DNA of 64,000 nucleotides from Roseomonas gilardii subsp. gilardii (GTDB lineage: Bacteria > Pseudomonadota > Alphaproteobacteria > Acetobacterales > Acetobacteraceae): assembly GCF_023078375.1 (NCBI RefSeq), contig NZ_CP095554.1, forward strand, positions 3,836,501 to 3,900,500, given 5' to 3'. The notes beneath the pieces were generated by a model that was not told the DNA's origin, searched no databases, and saw only the letters and a list, made by a program, of their open reading frames with translations. Every line of letters begins with the position of its first letter. The stretch's first letter is position 1. Below, one piece after another: positions 12,237-24,453 of the stretch. The position numbers and the translations under genes are program-made.

Positions 12237-13062
12237 GCCGCAGCGGCCCTCCGGGCTGCGCCTCTGGCTCCGGCGCCGGCGGGGCCTGCTCCGCCCGGTC
12301 CTGCGCGCCGGGGTGGCCGTGGCCCTGCTCGGCGTGGTGGTGATGGGCGTCTCCGCCTTCGCCCCCGCGGGCGGGCTGTTGCAGTTCGGCTCGGGCTTCA
12401 CCTCCGCCGCGCGCGATGCGGGCCTGAAGATCACCGAAATCCGGATCGAGGGCGCCGAGAACATGCCGGAGCCGCGTATCCGCGCCGCGCTCGGCGTGAA
12501 GACCGGCGACCCGACCCTCGCCTTCTCCCCCGATGCCGCCCGCCAGGCGCTGGAGGCCCTGCCCTGGATCGCGCAGGCCGAGGTGGAGCGCCGCCTGCCC
12601 GGCACGGTGGTGGTGCGCGTCACCGAGCGCCGCCCCTTCGCCATCTGGCAGAACCAGGGCCGCTTCTCCGTGGTGGACCGCTCCGGCAAGGTGGTGGCGA
12701 CCGACCGGCTCGACGCCTTCGGCCCGCTGCCGCTGATCGTCGGGGCCGGCGCGGAGAAATACGCCGCCGCCCTCTACGACCAGTTGCGCGAGGCCCCCGA
12801 CGTGCTGGCCCGCACCCAGGCGCTGGTGCGTATCGGTGAGCGGCGCTGGAACCTGCATCTCTCCAACGGGATGGACGTACTGCTGCCGGAGGGTGAGGAG
12901 AAGGCCGCGATCCGCCGCCTCGCGGACCTGCAGAAGCGCAACGCGCTGCTCGACCGCCCGCTCGTTTCCGTGGACATGCGCCTGCCTGACCGGCTGGTGG
13001 TGCGCCAGGCGAATGCCCCCGCCCCGCCCACCGAGGCCAAGCGCGGGAGCGGCAAGGGGTGA
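12226..13062 (+). CDS. ftsQ: Cell division protein FtsQ
   Basis: Bitopic inner-membrane divisome protein. In the 278 residues a basic cytoplasmic leader (1-26) is followed by one membrane segment (about 27-46). A periplasmic POTRA domain comes next, starting near ITEIRIEGAENMPEPRIRAAL, then the FtsQ beta domain (FSVVDRSGKVV). The ATG at 12226 overlaps the ddl stop by 11 bases. The stop overlaps the ftsA GTG. Confidence 0.93.
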   Translation: MPREPQRPSGLRLWLRRRRGLLRPVLRAGVAVALLGVVVMGVSAFAPAGGLLQFGSGFTSAARDAGLKITEIRIEGAENMPEPRIRAALGVKTGDPTLAFSPDAARQALEALPWIAQAEVERRLPGTVVVRVTERRPFAIWQNQGRFSVVDRSGKVVATDRLDAFGPLPLIVGAGAEKYAAALYDQLREAPDVLARTQALVRIGERRWNLHLSNGMDVLLPEGEEKAAIRRLADLQKRNALLDRPLVSVDMRLPDRLVVRQANAPAPPTEAKRGSGKG

Positions 13063-14354
13063 ACGAACTGACGCGCATCCCGCCCCAGCTCGAACCCGTC
13101 GCCCGGCCGCGCCGCCGGCCCCGCGCACGCTCGGGCATCTACGGCGTGCTCGACATCGGCAGCACCAAGACCGCCTGCATGATCGCGCGCGTCGATCCCG
13201 ACGGCCTGCCGCGCGTGCTGGGCCATGGCTGGAAGCGCGCCGGGGGCATGAAGGGCGGCAATGTCGTCGATCTCGCCGAGGCCGAGCGCGCCGTGCGCGA
13301 TGCCGTGGCCGCGGCGGAGGAGATGGCCGACCACAAGCTTCCGGGCGTCATCTGCAACCTGTCCTGCGGCCAGCCGGAAAGCCGCGTGCAGAACCTGCAC
13401 TGGACCATCGGCGGCCGTGCCGTCACCGAGGCCGACCTGCGCGCCCTGCTCTATGACGGCCGCCGCCGCGCCGCCGAGGAAGGGCGCGAGAGCGTGCACG
13501 CCATCCCGCTCGGCTTCACCATCGACGCGACGCCCGGCGTGGACGATCCGCGCAAGATGATCTGCGACACGCTGGGCGCGAAGCTTCACCTCGTCAGCGC
13601 CTCCTCCGCCTCGCTGCGCAATCTCGGCGCCACCCTCGCCGCGCTGGACCTGGAGATCGAGGAGCTGGTCTCCGCCCCCTTCGCCGCGGCGCTCGCTGTG
13701 CTGGTGGAGGACGAGAAGGAACTGGGCGCCACGGTGGTGGACATGGGGGGCGGCTGCACCAGCCTTTCGGTGATCCAGGACCACCATCTCCTCTACACCG
13801 CGCAGGTCCCGGTCGGCGGCTGGCAGGTGACCAACGACCTGGCGCGCGGCCTCGCCACGCCGATCGCGCAGGCGGAGCGCATCAAGGCCCTGTATGGCGG
13901 CGTCGTCGCCACCGCCGAGGACGAGAAGGAGATGCTGGTCATCCCGCAGGTGGGCGAGGACGAGGACCACATCGCCCGCGTGCCGCGTGCCATGGTGATG
14001 AACATCGTGCGCCCGCGCCTGGAGGAGACGCTGGAGCTCGTGCGCGACCGGATCGAGGCGGCGGGGCTCGGCCCCGAGGTCGGTTCGCGCGTCGTTCTCA
14101 CCGGCGGCGCCAGCCAGATCGTCGGCGTGCGCGAACTGGCGGCGCGAATCCTCGACCGCCAGGTCCGTCTCGCGAAGCCGCATCCGGTGCGCGGCCTGCC
14201 AGAAAATATGCAAACGCCCGATTTCGCGACAACGCTGGGGCTTCTCTCATGGGGTGCGGGCGAGGGACGCCCGACACTCGACCTCGACATGGGCGGAATC
14301 GCGCCGCGCGGCAAATTTGCGCGCTTCGTGAACTGGCTAAGGGATCGTGTCTGA
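13059..14354 (+). CDS. ftsA: Cell division protein FtsA
   Basis: Actin-like ATPase that tethers FtsZ to the membrane. Phosphate-binding loops are visible: [11 protein letters not shown] (about residues 29-39), [10 protein letters not shown] and [11 protein letters not shown]. The end, WLRDRV, fits a C-terminal amphipathic membrane-targeting helix (inferred from position). The 431 residues are slightly longer than usual because of a basic N-terminal extension. It starts with a GTG that overlaps the ftsQ stop. Confidence 0.95.
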   Translation: MNELTRIPPQLEPVARPRRRPRARSGIYGVLDIGSTKTACMIARVDPDGLPRVLGHGWKRAGGMKGGNVVDLAEAERAVRDAVAAAEEMADHKLPGVICNLSCGQPESRVQNLHWTIGGRAVTEADLRALLYDGRRRAAEEGRESVHAIPLGFTIDATPGVDDPRKMICDTLGAKLHLVSASSASLRNLGATLAALDLEIEELVSAPFAAALAVLVEDEKELGATVVDMGGGCTSLSVIQDHHLLYTAQVPVGGWQVTNDLARGLATPIAQAERIKALYGGVVATAEDEKEMLVIPQVGEDEDHIARVPRAMVMNIVRPRLEETLELVRDRIEAAGLGPEVGSRVVLTGGASQIVGVRELAARILDRQVRLAKPHPVRGLPENMQTPDFATTLGLLSWGAGEGRPTLDLDMGGIAPRGKFARFVNWLRDRV

Positions 14355-14382
14355 GGCAAACTGCCGGCGGGGACAGTTCTTT

Positions 14383-14404
14383 TCCGGATTCACGTCCGGA
14401 TTCA
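14383..14404 (+). repeat. Short direct repeat upstream of ftsZ
   Basis: TCCGGATTCA occurs at 14383-14392 and again at 14395-14404, a 12-base period, in the 74-base gap between ftsA and ftsZ. It lies 25 bases before the ftsZ start codon. It could be a regulator half-site pair or chance; nothing else supports a function. Confidence 0.4.
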
Positions 14405-14428
14405 TGCGTTGCCAAGGGGGCTACGCCG

Positions 14429-16025
14429 ATGACTCTCAACCTGACGATGCCTCGTCAGCAGCACACCGATTTCTCGCCGCGGATCACCGTGGTCGGCGTC
14501 GGTGGTGCGGGTTGCAATGCCGTCAACAACATGATCGCCATGGGACTCGATGGGGTCGAGTTCCTGGTGACCAACACCGACGCGCAGGCGCTGCTGAACA
14601 GCCGCGCGGAGCGTCGCGTGCAGCTCGGCCCGCATCTGACGCAGGGCCTGGGCGCCGGCGCGAAGCCCGAGATCGGCCGTGCCGCGGCGGAAGAGGCGAC
14701 CGAGGATCTCGCGCGTCATCTCGAAGGCGTGCACATGGTCTTCATCACCGCCGGCATGGGCGGTGGCACGCACGGGCGCGGCCCCGGTGATCGCGCGCAT
14801 GGCGCGTGAGCGCGGCGTGCTGACCGTCGGCGTGGTGACGAAGCCCTTCGACTTCGAGGGACCCAAGCGCCGCCGCGCGGCCGATATGGGCCTCGACGAG
14901 TTGCAGCAGTATGTCGATACGCTGATCGTCATTCCGAACCAGAACCTGTTCAGGAAGGCCAACGAGCGCACCACCTTCGCCGAGGCCTTCAAGATGGCCG
15001 ACGACGTCCTCTACATGGGCGTGCGCGGCGTGACCGACCTGATGGTCAATCCCGGCCTGGTGAACCTGGACTTCGCCGATATCCGCACCGTGATGGCGGA
15101 GATGGGCAAGGCCATGATGGGCACCGGCGAGGCCGAGGGCGATGACCGCGCGGTGAAGGCGGCCGAGGCCGCGATCAGCAACCCGCTGCTGGAGGATACC
15201 TCCATGCGCGGCGCCCGCGGCGTGCTGATCAACATCACCGGCGGCTGGGACATGACCCTGTTCGAGGTGGACGAGGCCGCGAACCGCATCCGCAAGGAAG
15301 TGGACGAGGAAGCCAACATCATCTTCGGTTCCTCGGTGGACGAGGAGATGAACGGCCGCCTGCGCGTGTCCGTCGTGGCGACGGGCATCGACGCCGAGGT
15401 CGAGGAAGCCCTGGCCGAGGCGCCGAAGCTGGTCGCCATCGGCGGCGGCGCGGTGCATGCGGTGGGCGGGGCGAACCTGCCCGGCGCCGGCGCGCATCCG
15501 GCCCCGGGCACGCCGATGGCGCGGACCGGTGGTCCCGGCGCGCTCTCCCGCCCCGCGACCACCGCGGGCGCGCCCTCGGGGCACACCGTCGCCCCGGCGC
15601 CGGTCTCGATGACGCCGCCTTCGCTGCGCACCGCCGTGACGCCCAGCATGACCCCGGGCGTGGCGCCGGGCCCGCGCCTCGCCGTGAACCGTCAGGCGGA
15701 GCCGCAGGCGCCGTCCGCCGAGGCCCCGGCCCATCATGAGGCCGAGCCGGGCCCGCAGCCGACCGCTGAGCCCGTGCTGCGTGGCCCCATGTCGGCGCCC
15801 CTGGCCCCGCCGCGCCCGCCGGCCTCCCCCGCGCCTGGCGCCACCCCGGGTGGGCTGAACCGCCTGTTCCGCCAGGCGACCGGGCTGATGAAGCGCAGCC
15901 TGCCGGAGGAGGCCACGGCCCCCGCGCCGCAGCCGCAGCGCGCGGAGGAAGCCCACCGCGCCCCGCCGCAGGCCGAGACCGGGCTGGACATCCCGGCCTT
16001 CCTGCGCCGCCAGAAGAACAACTGA
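14429..16025 (+). CDS. ftsZ: Cell division protein FtsZ, frameshifted in the GTP-binding signature in this sequence
   Basis: Tubulin-like GTPase that forms the Z ring. The N-terminal frame has [14 protein letters not shown] and reaches TAGMGGGT. It should continue [13 protein letters not shown], but two bases are missing between 14770 and 14771. Adding GG restores [13 protein letters not shown], the tubulin signature, and a protein of about 532 residues. The second frame runs to 16025 through a normal GTPase core. It ends with a long Pro/Ala-rich linker and the tail peptide [10 protein letters not shown]. FtsZ is essential, so the break is most likely a sequence error. AAGGGGG lies upstream of the ATG. 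Confidence 0.93.
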
Positions 16026-16102
16026 CGCCCGACGCAGGGGGCCGCCGATCCGGCCCCCTCAGGCCGATTGGCCACCCTCGCAGGACGGCCAGCAGATCCA
16101 GG

Positions 16103-16133
16103 AACCCGCCCGAAGATTTCGGGCGGGTTTTTT
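16103..16133 (+). terminator. Intrinsic terminator after ftsZ
   Basis: A perfect 12-bp stem (AACCCGCCCGAA / TTCGGGCGGGTT) around a GAT loop runs straight into six T residues. It separates the division genes from lpxC, so lpxC probably has its own promoter. Confidence 0.92.
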
Positions 16134-16135
16134 CA

Positions 16136-16200
16136 TGTGCAATAACTATGCATATTCAATGACTTAGCGAGAAATATTGAGAAACAAGGCTTGAATGGCG
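16136..16200 (+). promoter_or_regulatory. AT-rich candidate promoter region for lpxC
   Basis: These 65 bases between the ftsZ terminator and lpxC are strikingly AT-rich against the surrounding GC-rich sequence, with TATGCATA and ATATTGAG. A promoter is expected because the terminator blocks readthrough, but no convincing -35/-10 pair stands out. Confidence 0.4.
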
Positions 16201-16276
16201 CTTCCCCTCGGCCGGTGCCAGTTTCCAGTTGTGGCGGCAGCAAGGCCGTCGGCAGAAAACAGGTTCCAACACTTCA

Positions 16277-17233
16277 ATGGACGGTTCCCTCCTTTCCGTG
16301 ACCGGTGCCCGCAAGACCCTCAAGGCCTCCATCGGCTGCGTCGGGACTGGCCTGCACTCCGGTGACCGCGTCAGCCTCACGCTGCGCCCGGCCGAGGCGG
16401 GGACGGGGATCCTGTTCCGCCGCACCGACCTGGGTGTGGACATCCCGGCCCGCTACGACCTCGTCACCGACACCCGCCTCTGCACCGCGCTGACCTGCCT
16501 CACCCCCGCCGGCGAGGCACGGATCGGCACGGTGGAGCATGTGCTGGCCGCCCTGGCCGGCTGCGGCGTGGACGACTGCATCATCGAGGTCGATGCCCCC
16601 GAGATCCCGATCCTGGACGGCTCTGCCGCGCCCTTCGTCTTCCTGATCGACTGCGCCGGCGTCACGGCCGCCGCCCCTTATGCGCCGCGCGATACGATCG
16701 AGGTGCTGAAGCCCATCCGCGTCGAGGAAGGCTCCGCCTGGGCCGAGCTGCACCCGAACAGCCGCCGCGGCATGGAGATCTCCCTCGCCATCGCCTTCGA
16801 GGGCACGGCCGTCGGCCGGCAGGACCTGTCCCTGCCCGTGACGCCGGATTCCTTCCGCGAGGTCCTGGCCGATGCCCGCACCTTCACCATGGCGGAGGAC
16901 GTGGCCCGGCTGCGCGCCGTCGGCCTCGCCCGTGGCGGCTCGCTCGCCAATGCCGTGGTGGTGGACGGCCCGCTGGTGCTGAACCCGGGCGGGCTGCGCC
17001 ACCCGCAGGAATTCGTGCGGCACAAGATGATGGATGTGGTGGGCGACCTCTTCCTGGCCGGCGCACCGCTGCGGGCCTGCTTCCGCGGCCACAAGTCGGG
17101 CCACAGCCTGAACAACCGCCTGCTGCGCGCCCTCTTTGCCGACCCGACCGCCTGGCGCATCGATTCCCAGGCCACTGAGAACGCCAGCGCCGCGGCCAAC
17201 GCCCGCCTCCCCCTGGCCGCCGCTCCCGCCTGA
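16277..17233 (+). CDS. lpxC: UDP-3-O-acyl-GlcNAc deacetylase LpxC
   Basis: Zinc enzyme for the committed step of lipid A synthesis. In the 318 residues the zinc ligands read as His88 (VEHVLAAL), His249 and Asp253 (RHKMMDVVGD). The catalytic-base region is GHKSGH with His276. The ATG at 16277 gives MDGSLLSVTG, just ahead of the conserved GTGLHSGDRV at 23-32; in-frame starts further upstream lack support. Placement after ftsZ is common in proteobacteria. Confidence 0.95.
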   Translation: MDGSLLSVTGARKTLKASIGCVGTGLHSGDRVSLTLRPAEAGTGILFRRTDLGVDIPARYDLVTDTRLCTALTCLTPAGEARIGTVEHVLAALAGCGVDDCIIEVDAPEIPILDGSAAPFVFLIDCAGVTAAAPYAPRDTIEVLKPIRVEEGSAWAELHPNSRRGMEISLAIAFEGTAVGRQDLSLPVTPDSFREVLADARTFTMAEDVARLRAVGLARGGSLANAVVVDGPLVLNPGGLRHPQEFVRHKMMDVVGDLFLAGAPLRACFRGHKSGHSLNNRLLRALFADPTAWRIDSQATENASAAANARLPLAAAPA

Positions 17234-17284
17234 CGTGGCGCCGCCGCTCCCGTCGCGGGAGAGGCGACGACGCCTGGGCTGCCT

Positions 17285-17881
17285 CTAGGCCAGCCGGAGA
17301 ACCATGGCGACCCGCTTCCCCAGCCTGTCGAGCCTGGCCTCCGAACGGCGCAGCGTCCTCAGTTCCTCCCCCATGACCCTCTCTGGCATCTCCCGGAACC
17401 CCAGCCGCCGGTAGAAGGGAGCATTGAAAGGCAGGTGCAGGAACGTCGTCAGGCTTGCTTCCTGGAAGCCGCTCCCCTTGGCCCAATCCAGGAAGCAGCG
17501 CATCAGGGACCGCCCGATCCCCCGGCGGGCGGCCCCTGTGCGCACCGAAATCTCCCGAAGATGAGCCCGTCCCCCGACCACCCCGGCCACCGCGAAACCC
17601 AGGATCTCCCCCTCCGGGTCCACCGCCACCCAGGCATGCCCCGCCGCCACCGCTTCCTCCCAGGCGGCCGGCGGGGCCGGCTCGGCCTCCGCCAGCACCG
17701 CCATCCCCACGGCACGGAAGGCCCGCGCCGCGTCGCGCTCCACCGCCGGCAGCAGCGCCGCCCCCCCGTCCCGCGCCACGCGCACCACGCAGTCCAATCC
17801 TTCCTCCCCACCACCCCATGGCAACCGGCCCGGCCACTGATCCGGGGCGCCGGGCGCCAGGCTACCCCATCCCTTCGTCAT
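17285..17881 (-). CDS. GNAT-family N-acetyltransferase
   Basis: Putative cytoplasmic acetyltransferase of 198 residues, convergent with lpxC. The acetyl-CoA site is visible as ISVRTGAARRGIGRSLMRCFLDW (RxxGxG/A type), and the C-terminal NAPFYRRLGF is typical of GNATs. The substrate cannot be told. The N-terminal 30 residues look unlike the fold, so a later in-frame GTG near VVRVARD may be the real start. Confidence 0.75.
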   Translation of the reverse strand: MTKGWGSLAPGAPDQWPGRLPWGGGEEGLDCVVRVARDGGAALLPAVERDAARAFRAVGMAVLAEAEPAPPAAWEEAVAAGHAWVAVDPEGEILGFAVAGVVGGRAHLREISVRTGAARRGIGRSLMRCFLDWAKGSGFQEASLTTFLHLPFNAPFYRRLGFREMPERVMGEELRTLRRSEARLDRLGKRVAMVLRLA

Positions 17882-17937
17882 CCGCGCTGCTTTCGGCCCC
17901 TGCCGGCGCCCCGCAGCCGTGTTATAGGGCGCTCACC

Positions 17938-18848
17938 ATGCGCATGATCGCCACGCTCCGCCGCTCCCTCCCGCGCCAGGCCCGCAGCGCGCCGCGCCGG
18001 GTTCCCCGCCGGGCCCCCTTCTGGGCGCTGCTGCTGCTGCCTCTGCTTCTGCCGGGCTGCGGGCTGATCGACCAGTGGGACGGCAAGTCCTCCTCCCTGA
18101 CCACCAAGCCGGACGGCTCCTCCCTGGGCACGCCCGAGGAACTCTACGCCGCCGGCATGGACGCGCTGAAACAGGAGAAGCCCGCCCAGGCGGTGGAGCT
18201 CTTCGAGACGGTGGAGCGCGAGCACCCCTATTCCACCTGGGCCACCAATGCCCGGCTGATGACCGGCTATGCGGAATATTCCCGCAACCGCTACACCGAG
18301 GCGCTGACGGCGCTGGACCGCTTCATCCAGCTCCACCCCGCGCATCGCGACATCGCCTATGCCTACTATCTGCGCGCCCTCTCCTACTATGAGCAGATCA
18401 ACGACGCGCAGCGCGACCAGACCTCCAGCAACACGGCCATCACCGCGCTGCAGGACGTGGTGAACCGCTTCCCGAACACGCCCTATGCCCGCGATGCGCG
18501 CCTGAAGATCGACCTCGCCCGCGACCACCTCGCCGGGCATGAGATGTCGATCGGCCGCTTCTACCAGCAGCGCGGCCTCTATGCCGCCGCGATCGGCCGC
18601 TTCCGCAACGTGGTGGACAACTACCAGACCACGAACCACGTGCCGGAGGCGCTGCACCGCCTGACCGAGATCTACCTGGCGATGGGACTCACGGACGAGG
18701 CCCGCAAGACCGCCTCCGTGCTCGGCCACAACTATCCGGGCAACCCCTGGTACCAGGACAGCTACGCCATGCTGGTGGAAGGCGCCCCCCTGCCCAGGGT
18801 GATGAGCGCCCGGGCTTCTTCCGGCGGGCCCTCAACACCATCTTCTGA
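17938..18848 (+). CDS. bamD: Outer-membrane assembly lipoprotein BamD, frameshifted near the end in this sequence
   Basis: BAM-complex lipoprotein with TPR repeats. The signal segment ends in the lipobox LPGC (Cys41). TPR-like stretches follow (TPEELYAAGMDALKQ, FQ-family PYSTWATNARLM and NRYTEALTALDRF). After NPWYQDSYAMLVEG the frame breaks. With one extra C in the run at 18785-18790 it continues APPAQGDERPGFFRRALNTIF and stops at 18848, a normal BamD end. As printed, the frame runs on through recN, an artefact of the lost base. Confidence 0.92.
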
Positions 18849-18912
18849 CCTCCCACGAACCTTCCGGGGATGGCGCCGCAGGTGCCACCCCCGTGCCTTC
18901 CGCGGAGCCCGC

Positions 18913-20604
18913 TTGCTCGCCTCCCTTTCGATCCGCGACGTGGTGCTCATCGAGCGCCTGGACCTGCGATTCGGCCCCGGCCTGACGGTGCTGACCGGCG
19001 AGACCGGGGCCGGTAAGTCGATCCTGCTGGACAGCCTGGGCCTCGCCCTGGGCCAGCGGGCCGAATCCGGCATGGTCCGCGCCGGACAGGCCCAGGCGAG
19101 CGTCACCGCCGTCTTCGCCCCCGCCCCCGACCACCCCGCCTTCGCGATGCTCGCCGAGCAGGGCATGGAGGGCGAGGAGGAGATCGTGGTCCGCCGCGTG
19201 GTGAACACCGACGGCCGCTCCCGCGCCTTCGTGAACGGGGAGCCGGTGGGCGTCGGCCTGCTGCGCCGCCTCGGCTCCCTGCTCGTCGAGGTCCAGGGCC
19301 AGCACGATCAGGTCGGCCTCGCCGATCCGGGCAGCCATGGCGGGCTGCTGGACGCCTTCGGCGGGCTCGAACCGCGCCGCCGCAAGGCCGGCGACGCCTT
19401 CCGTGCCTGGAAATCCGCCAGCCGCTCCCTGCGCGAGGCGCAGGAGGCCATCGCCGCCGCCCAGCGGGACGAGGAATGGCTGCGCCACGCCGTGGGTGAG
19501 CTTTCCGACCTTGCCCCCGAGGAGGGCGAGGAAGAGGCGCTGGCCAGTGAGCGCCAGCACATGCAGCAGGGCGAGCGCCGCGCCGAGGCCATCGCCTCCG
19601 CCCTGGCCGAACTCCAGCCGCGCGACCGGCGCGGCGGCAGCGGCCCCGCCGCCGCGCTGCGCAACGCCGCCCGTGCCCTGGAACGCCTGCCCGCGCCGAA
19701 CGAGGAGGCCACCCCGGCCGTCTCCGCCCCCTTGGCCGCCCTGGCCGCGGCCCAGGATGCGCTGGCGGAGGCGGAATCCCTGCTGGAGCGCCTGAGCGCC
19801 GATTTCGGCCCCGACCCGCGCCGGCTGGAACAGTTGGAGGAACGGCTCTTCGCCCTGCGCGCCGCCGCCCGCAAGCATGCCGTGCCGGTGGTGGAACTGC
19901 CCGGACTGCTGCTGCGCCTGAAGGAGCGCCTGGGCGCCCTGGATGCCGGAACCGGCCGCGTGGCGAAGCTGGAGGCCGAGGCCGAAGCTGCCCGTGCCGC
20001 CTTCATCGCCGCCGCCGCCGACCTCACCGCTGCCCGCACCAAGGCGGCGCGCGAGCTGGAAAAGGCCGTGGCGCGCGAGCTCGCGCCCCTCAAGCTCGAC
20101 CGCGCCCGCCTGCATATCGAGATCGTCGCGCGCGAGGAATCCGCCTGGGCCGCCGATGGCGTGGACCGGATCACCTTCCTCGTTTCCACCAATCCCGGGC
20201 AGACCCCCGGCCAGCTCGCCAGGATCGCCTCGGGCGGCGAGCTGTCGCGGCTGATGCTGGCGCTGAAGGTCGTCCTCGCCCGGGGCTCGCCCGTGCCCAC
20301 CCTGGTCTTCGACGAGGTGGACAGCGGCATCGGCGGTGCCACCGCCGCCGCGGTGGGGGAACGCCTGTCGCGCGTCGCGGACCGGCTCCAGGTCCTTGTG
20401 GTGACCCATTCGCCGCAGGTCGCCGCCCGCGGCACCTCCCATCTCCGCGTGGCCAAGGGCGTGCGGGGCGACCGGGCCGAGACGCGCGTGGAGCCGCTCG
20501 ACCTCGGCGCGCGGCGCGAGGAGATCGCCCGCATGCTGGCGGGCGAGACCATCACCGAGGCCGCCCGCGCCGCGGCCGACGACCTGCTGGCGGGGGCCGC
20601 CTGA
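18913..20604 (+). CDS. recN: DNA repair ATPase RecN
   Basis: SMC-like ATPase acting in double-strand break repair. The TTG at 18913 gives MLASLSIRDVVLIERLDL, the usual RecN start, and places Walker A GETGAGKS at 29-36. The middle is a long Ala/Glu/Arg-rich coiled coil. The ABC signature (IASGGELSRLMLALK) and Walker B (LVFDEVDSGIGG) lie near the C terminus. The length of 563 residues is normal. It lies 64 bases after the corrected bamD stop. Confidence 0.92.
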   Translation: MLASLSIRDVVLIERLDLRFGPGLTVLTGETGAGKSILLDSLGLALGQRAESGMVRAGQAQASVTAVFAPAPDHPAFAMLAEQGMEGEEEIVVRRVVNTDGRSRAFVNGEPVGVGLLRRLGSLLVEVQGQHDQVGLADPGSHGGLLDAFGGLEPRRRKAGDAFRAWKSASRSLREAQEAIAAAQRDEEWLRHAVGELSDLAPEEGEEEALASERQHMQQGERRAEAIASALAELQPRDRRGGSGPAAALRNAARALERLPAPNEEATPAVSAPLAALAAAQDALAEAESLLERLSADFGPDPRRLEQLEERLFALRAAARKHAVPVVELPGLLLRLKERLGALDAGTGRVAKLEAEAEAARAAFIAAAADLTAARTKAARELEKAVARELAPLKLDRARLHIEIVAREESAWAADGVDRITFLVSTNPGQTPGQLARIASGGELSRLMLALKVVLARGSPVPTLVFDEVDSGIGGATAAAVGERLSRVADRLQVLVVTHSPQVAARGTSHLRVAKGVRGDRAETRVEPLDLGARREEIARMLAGETITEAARAAADDLLAGAA

Positions 20605-20795
20605 TACGGAGTTCCGCCTGACCACCCGGTCCCGGCCTCCTTCCCCAGTGGGGGGAACAGGCCCGGGGCCGATCTTCCCCGGGGCAGGGCACCGGCTCCT
20701 CCGGAGCCTGCGGGGCCCCCTTGCCGCCACTTCGCCGTGCTCTCCCACGCGCGGCCGTGTGGCGCCGTCCCGCCCCCTTTCCGATCGAGGACGCG

Positions 20796-21881
20796 ATGAA
20801 CCGACGCAGCCTGCTCGCCGCCGGCATGACCCTTCCCTTTCTGGCCGCCTGCGCCATGCCCATCCAGAACGGGCTGACCCCGGTGCTGGAATCCGACACG
20901 CCGATCCAGGGCGTCACCACCAGCCGGGACGGGCGCGTCTTCGTGGTCTTCGCCCGGCTGGACGGCGGCGAGGGCGCCCGTGTCGCCGAATGGGTGAACG
21001 GCCAGTTCCGCCCCTATCCCGACGCCGCCTGGAACGCCTGGCGCCCCGGCGCCGCGCCCAACAACGCCTTCGTCCGCGCCAATGCGCTGCGCATCGGGCC
21101 GGAGGGCGATCTCTGGGTGGTGGATACGGGCAGCCCGGGCATCGGCAAGCCCGCCCTGCCCGGCGGGCCGAAGCTGGTGCAGATCGACCTCGCCACCAAC
21201 AAGGCGAAGCGCATCTACCGGCTGGACGAGCTGACCGGCGAGCGCAGCTTCATCGACGATGTCCGCTTCAACGCGCGCCTCGCCTATGTCACCGATGCCG
21301 GGCAGCCCGCGATCATCGTGATGGACCTGGACCGCGGCGCCGGCTGGCGCGTGCTGGAGGGCGATCCCTCCCTCACCGCCCGCCGCCCCCTGACGGCCGA
21401 GGGGCAGGAGCTGCGCGGCCCCGATGGCCGCCCGGTCTTCATCCATGCCGACCAGCTGGAAGTCTCGCAGGACGGGCAGTGGCTCTACTACCAGTCCTGC
21501 TCCGGCCCCATGTCGCGCATCGCCACCCGCTACATCGACGACCGCAACATCTCCGACAGCGAGCGTGCGCGCCATGTGGAGCCCTGGGCGCAGACCGGCT
21601 CCACCGGCGGCACCGCCATCGACGCGGCAGGCAACATCTACGCCAGCGACACAGACAAGCTCGCCATCCTGCGCATCGCGCCGGACCGCACGGTGACCAC
21701 GCTGGTGCAGGACCCGCGCCTGCTCTGGGTGGATGCGATGTGGATCGACGATGCCGGCGACCTCTGGCTGCCGGCGGCCCAGCTCAACCGCCTCCCCGCC
21801 TTCCAGGGCGGCACCTCGCGCGTGGTGCAGCCGGTCCGGGTCTTCAAGTTCGCCCTCGGCGCCCGGCCGGTCCGGCGATAG
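20796..21881 (+). CDS. Major royal jelly protein / Yellow-family lipoprotein
   Basis: Predicted envelope-anchored beta-propeller. The 361-residue protein has the signal MNRRSLLAAGMTLPFLAACA with lipobox Cys19. Blade motifs match the MRJP/Yellow family: QIDLATNKAKRIYRLD, SFIDDVRFN, AYVTDAGQPAIIVMDLD and WRVLEGDPS. A late GDLWLPAAQLNRLPAF stretch also fits. The first ATG that gives a signal peptide is at 20796. Bacterial members have no established role; a SMP-30-type lactonase is a related alternative, but its metal-site pattern is not evident. Confidence 0.8.
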   Translation: MNRRSLLAAGMTLPFLAACAMPIQNGLTPVLESDTPIQGVTTSRDGRVFVVFARLDGGEGARVAEWVNGQFRPYPDAAWNAWRPGAAPNNAFVRANALRIGPEGDLWVVDTGSPGIGKPALPGGPKLVQIDLATNKAKRIYRLDELTGERSFIDDVRFNARLAYVTDAGQPAIIVMDLDRGAGWRVLEGDPSLTARRPLTAEGQELRGPDGRPVFIHADQLEVSQDGQWLYYQSCSGPMSRIATRYIDDRNISDSERARHVEPWAQTGSTGGTAIDAAGNIYASDTDKLAILRIAPDRTVTTLVQDPRLLWVDAMWIDDAGDLWLPAAQLNRLPAFQGGTSRVVQPVRVFKFALGARPVRR

Positions 21882-21969
21882 GAGGTCGCGGCGCCGCGCC
21901 CGGGGCCGGTCCCGGGCGGAGGCCCCGCCTTTCGTTGGCGCCGGATGGCATGGCCGGTCTTCAGCCTGA

Positions 21970-24267
<2,298 letters not shown>

Positions 24268-24419
24268 GGGCAGCCTGGCCCTCTGCTGGAGAACACGCTT
24301 CACCACTTCGGCGATTCCGCTGGCGCGGACCGTGCTTGAGCGTGATCAGGCCGACCAGCTATCGCGGTGGCGCATGGCTCGTGACAAATCTGCTGTCCAG
24401 CCACCAGCTTTAATGTAAT

Positions 24420-24434
24420 TGATCGTCATTCTCA
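24420..24434 (+). promoter_or_regulatory. Fur-box-like site before the 24454 membrane protein
   Basis: On the minus strand TGAGAATGACGATCA matches the 15-base Fur consensus TGATAATGATTATCA at 12 of 15 positions, with perfect TGA/TCA ends. It lies 20 bases before the predicted start, inside a rare AT-rich patch (24408-24440). Iron or manganese control of the next gene is inferred. Confidence 0.5.
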
Positions 24435-24453
24435 ATAAGAAGGCATTCCTCCC

